In this document: positions 63,569 to 64,000 of the stretch, piece by piece
Position numbering within the stretch: the stretch's first letter is position 1
Layout of the letters: each line of letters opens with the position of its first letter
Assembly (NCBI GenBank): GCA_044374195.1
Contig: JBILOY010000007.1
Span: 1 to 64,000 of the forward strand
Reading direction: 5' to 3'
Source of the DNA: CAIKZY01 sp044374195
Lineage (GTDB): Bacteria > Actinomycetota > Actinomycetes > S36-B12
Length of the DNA: 64,000 nucleotides
Made by a program: the position numbers and the translations under genes
Notes under the pieces: generated by a model
The model's database searches: none
What the model saw: only the letters and a program-made list of their open reading frames with translations
What the model was told of the DNA's origin: nothing

Positions 63569-64000
63569 ATGGCTACTCTCGCGCTGCTCCTGAAGTCGTA
63601 CTCGGGCGACTTCGCATATGCGCAGCGTCTGGTTGCCAGCTTTCAGAAGCACAACACCGAGGGCCTGACTCTCTATGTCGTCATTCCCGAGAGTGACCTG
63701 GTGCAATTCCGTGCACTCGTCGGATCCAACATCGAGCTCGTCAGCGAGAGCCTTCTTGGCCAGTACCTGACAGATGTGCCGGTGCACGGCATGCGTCCGG
63801 GATACATCAACCAGGAGATCATCAAGCTCGCGTTCTGGGAACTCGGCTTTGCCGAGAACTACTTCTGCGTGGATTCTGATGCCGAGTTCATTCGTGACTT
63901 CGGCTTCGCCGACTTCATGGTGAACGACACCACTCCGTACACGGTCCTCGTCGAGGACAAGGAGCTGCTCGTGGAGCCCAGGTACTACGAGCAGTACTGG
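63569..64000 (+). CDS. DUF6492-like putative glycosyltransferase, N-terminal part
   Basis: The first 144 codons are in the window and the gene runs off the right edge. It begins ATLALLLKSYSGDFAYAQRLVASFQKHN and has GYINQEIIKLAFWELGFAENYFCVDSDAEFIRDF, with DSDAEF as a probable DxD metal motif. This matches the DUF6492 pattern of GT-A-like enzymes in glycan loci. It starts 2 bp after the methyltransferase stop, so it is the third gene of that operon. Confidence 0.75.
   Translation, partial: MATLALLLKSYSGDFAYAQRLVASFQKHNTEGLTLYVVIPESDLVQFRALVGSNIELVSESLLGQYLTDVPVHGMRPGYINQEIIKLAFWELGFAENYFCVDSDAEFIRDFGFADFMVNDTTPYTVLVEDKELLVEPRYYEQYW

Noticed and set aside
1..64000. CRISPR arrays, insertion sequences, tRNA or rRNA genes
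   Set aside because: I saw no regularly spaced direct repeats, transposase motifs or cloverleaf signatures; a covariance-model scan would be needed to exclude a tRNA fully.

Overview
The window is compact, GC-rich DNA with short intergenic gaps and many GTG starts. It looks like an actinomycete (Actinomycetota). The best markers are a SigK/RskA-type ECF sigma and anti-sigma pair beside a secreted fasciclin-domain (FAS1) protein, DUF5926 and DUF4446 proteins, and repeated leaderless gene starts. I cannot name a genus. No rRNA, tRNA, insertion sequence or CRISPR array was recognised.

Layout. 1-2.5 kb: rfbD (partial) and rfbB of the dTDP-deoxysugar pathway in a tight operon with pheA and a DUF4446 gene. 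2.6-9.5 kb: ordinary genes (a membrane protein, rskA, sigK, FAS1, DUF5926/SEC-C, GDPD, two tandem HAD phosphatases). 9.5-10.5 kb: a two-gene nucleotidyltransferase/HEPN cassette with a perfect palindromic operator over its start. 10.5-14 kb: an FAD-linked oxidase and two secreted proteins. From 14 kb to the right edge almost every gene concerns surface polysaccharide: about a dozen polytopic GT-C-like membrane proteins, about a dozen GT2/GT4/CgeB-like glycosyltransferases, an acyltransferase with an SGNH domain, a PglK-like ABC transporter, sugar-nucleotide enzymes, two methyltransferases and a DUF4910 peptidase-like protein.

Within the glycan region, roughly 31.4-46.9 kb is visibly more AT-rich, has the longest gene-free gaps, and holds a broken rffA (wecE) next to an rffC (wecD)-like gene. 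It looks like an exchanged or decaying variable segment. At 47.0-53.0 kb two divergent three-gene operons (AKR, SpsF-type cytidylyltransferase, class III aminotransferase; PseB-like dehydratase, RfbD-like SDR, NeuB-like synthase) form what looks like a nonulosonic-acid pathway that lacks the usual PseC/PseH/PseG genes. This is my leading candidate for under-described biology.

How the parts fit (inference): sugar nucleotides made by the rfb, rff-like and nonulosonate genes would be joined on a polyprenyl carrier by the cytoplasmic GT2/GT4 enzymes, flipped by the ABC transporter, and extended or decorated outside by the GT-C proteins and the acyltransferase. Gene calls rest on reading motifs by eye. 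Family names are given only where the motif pattern is clear.
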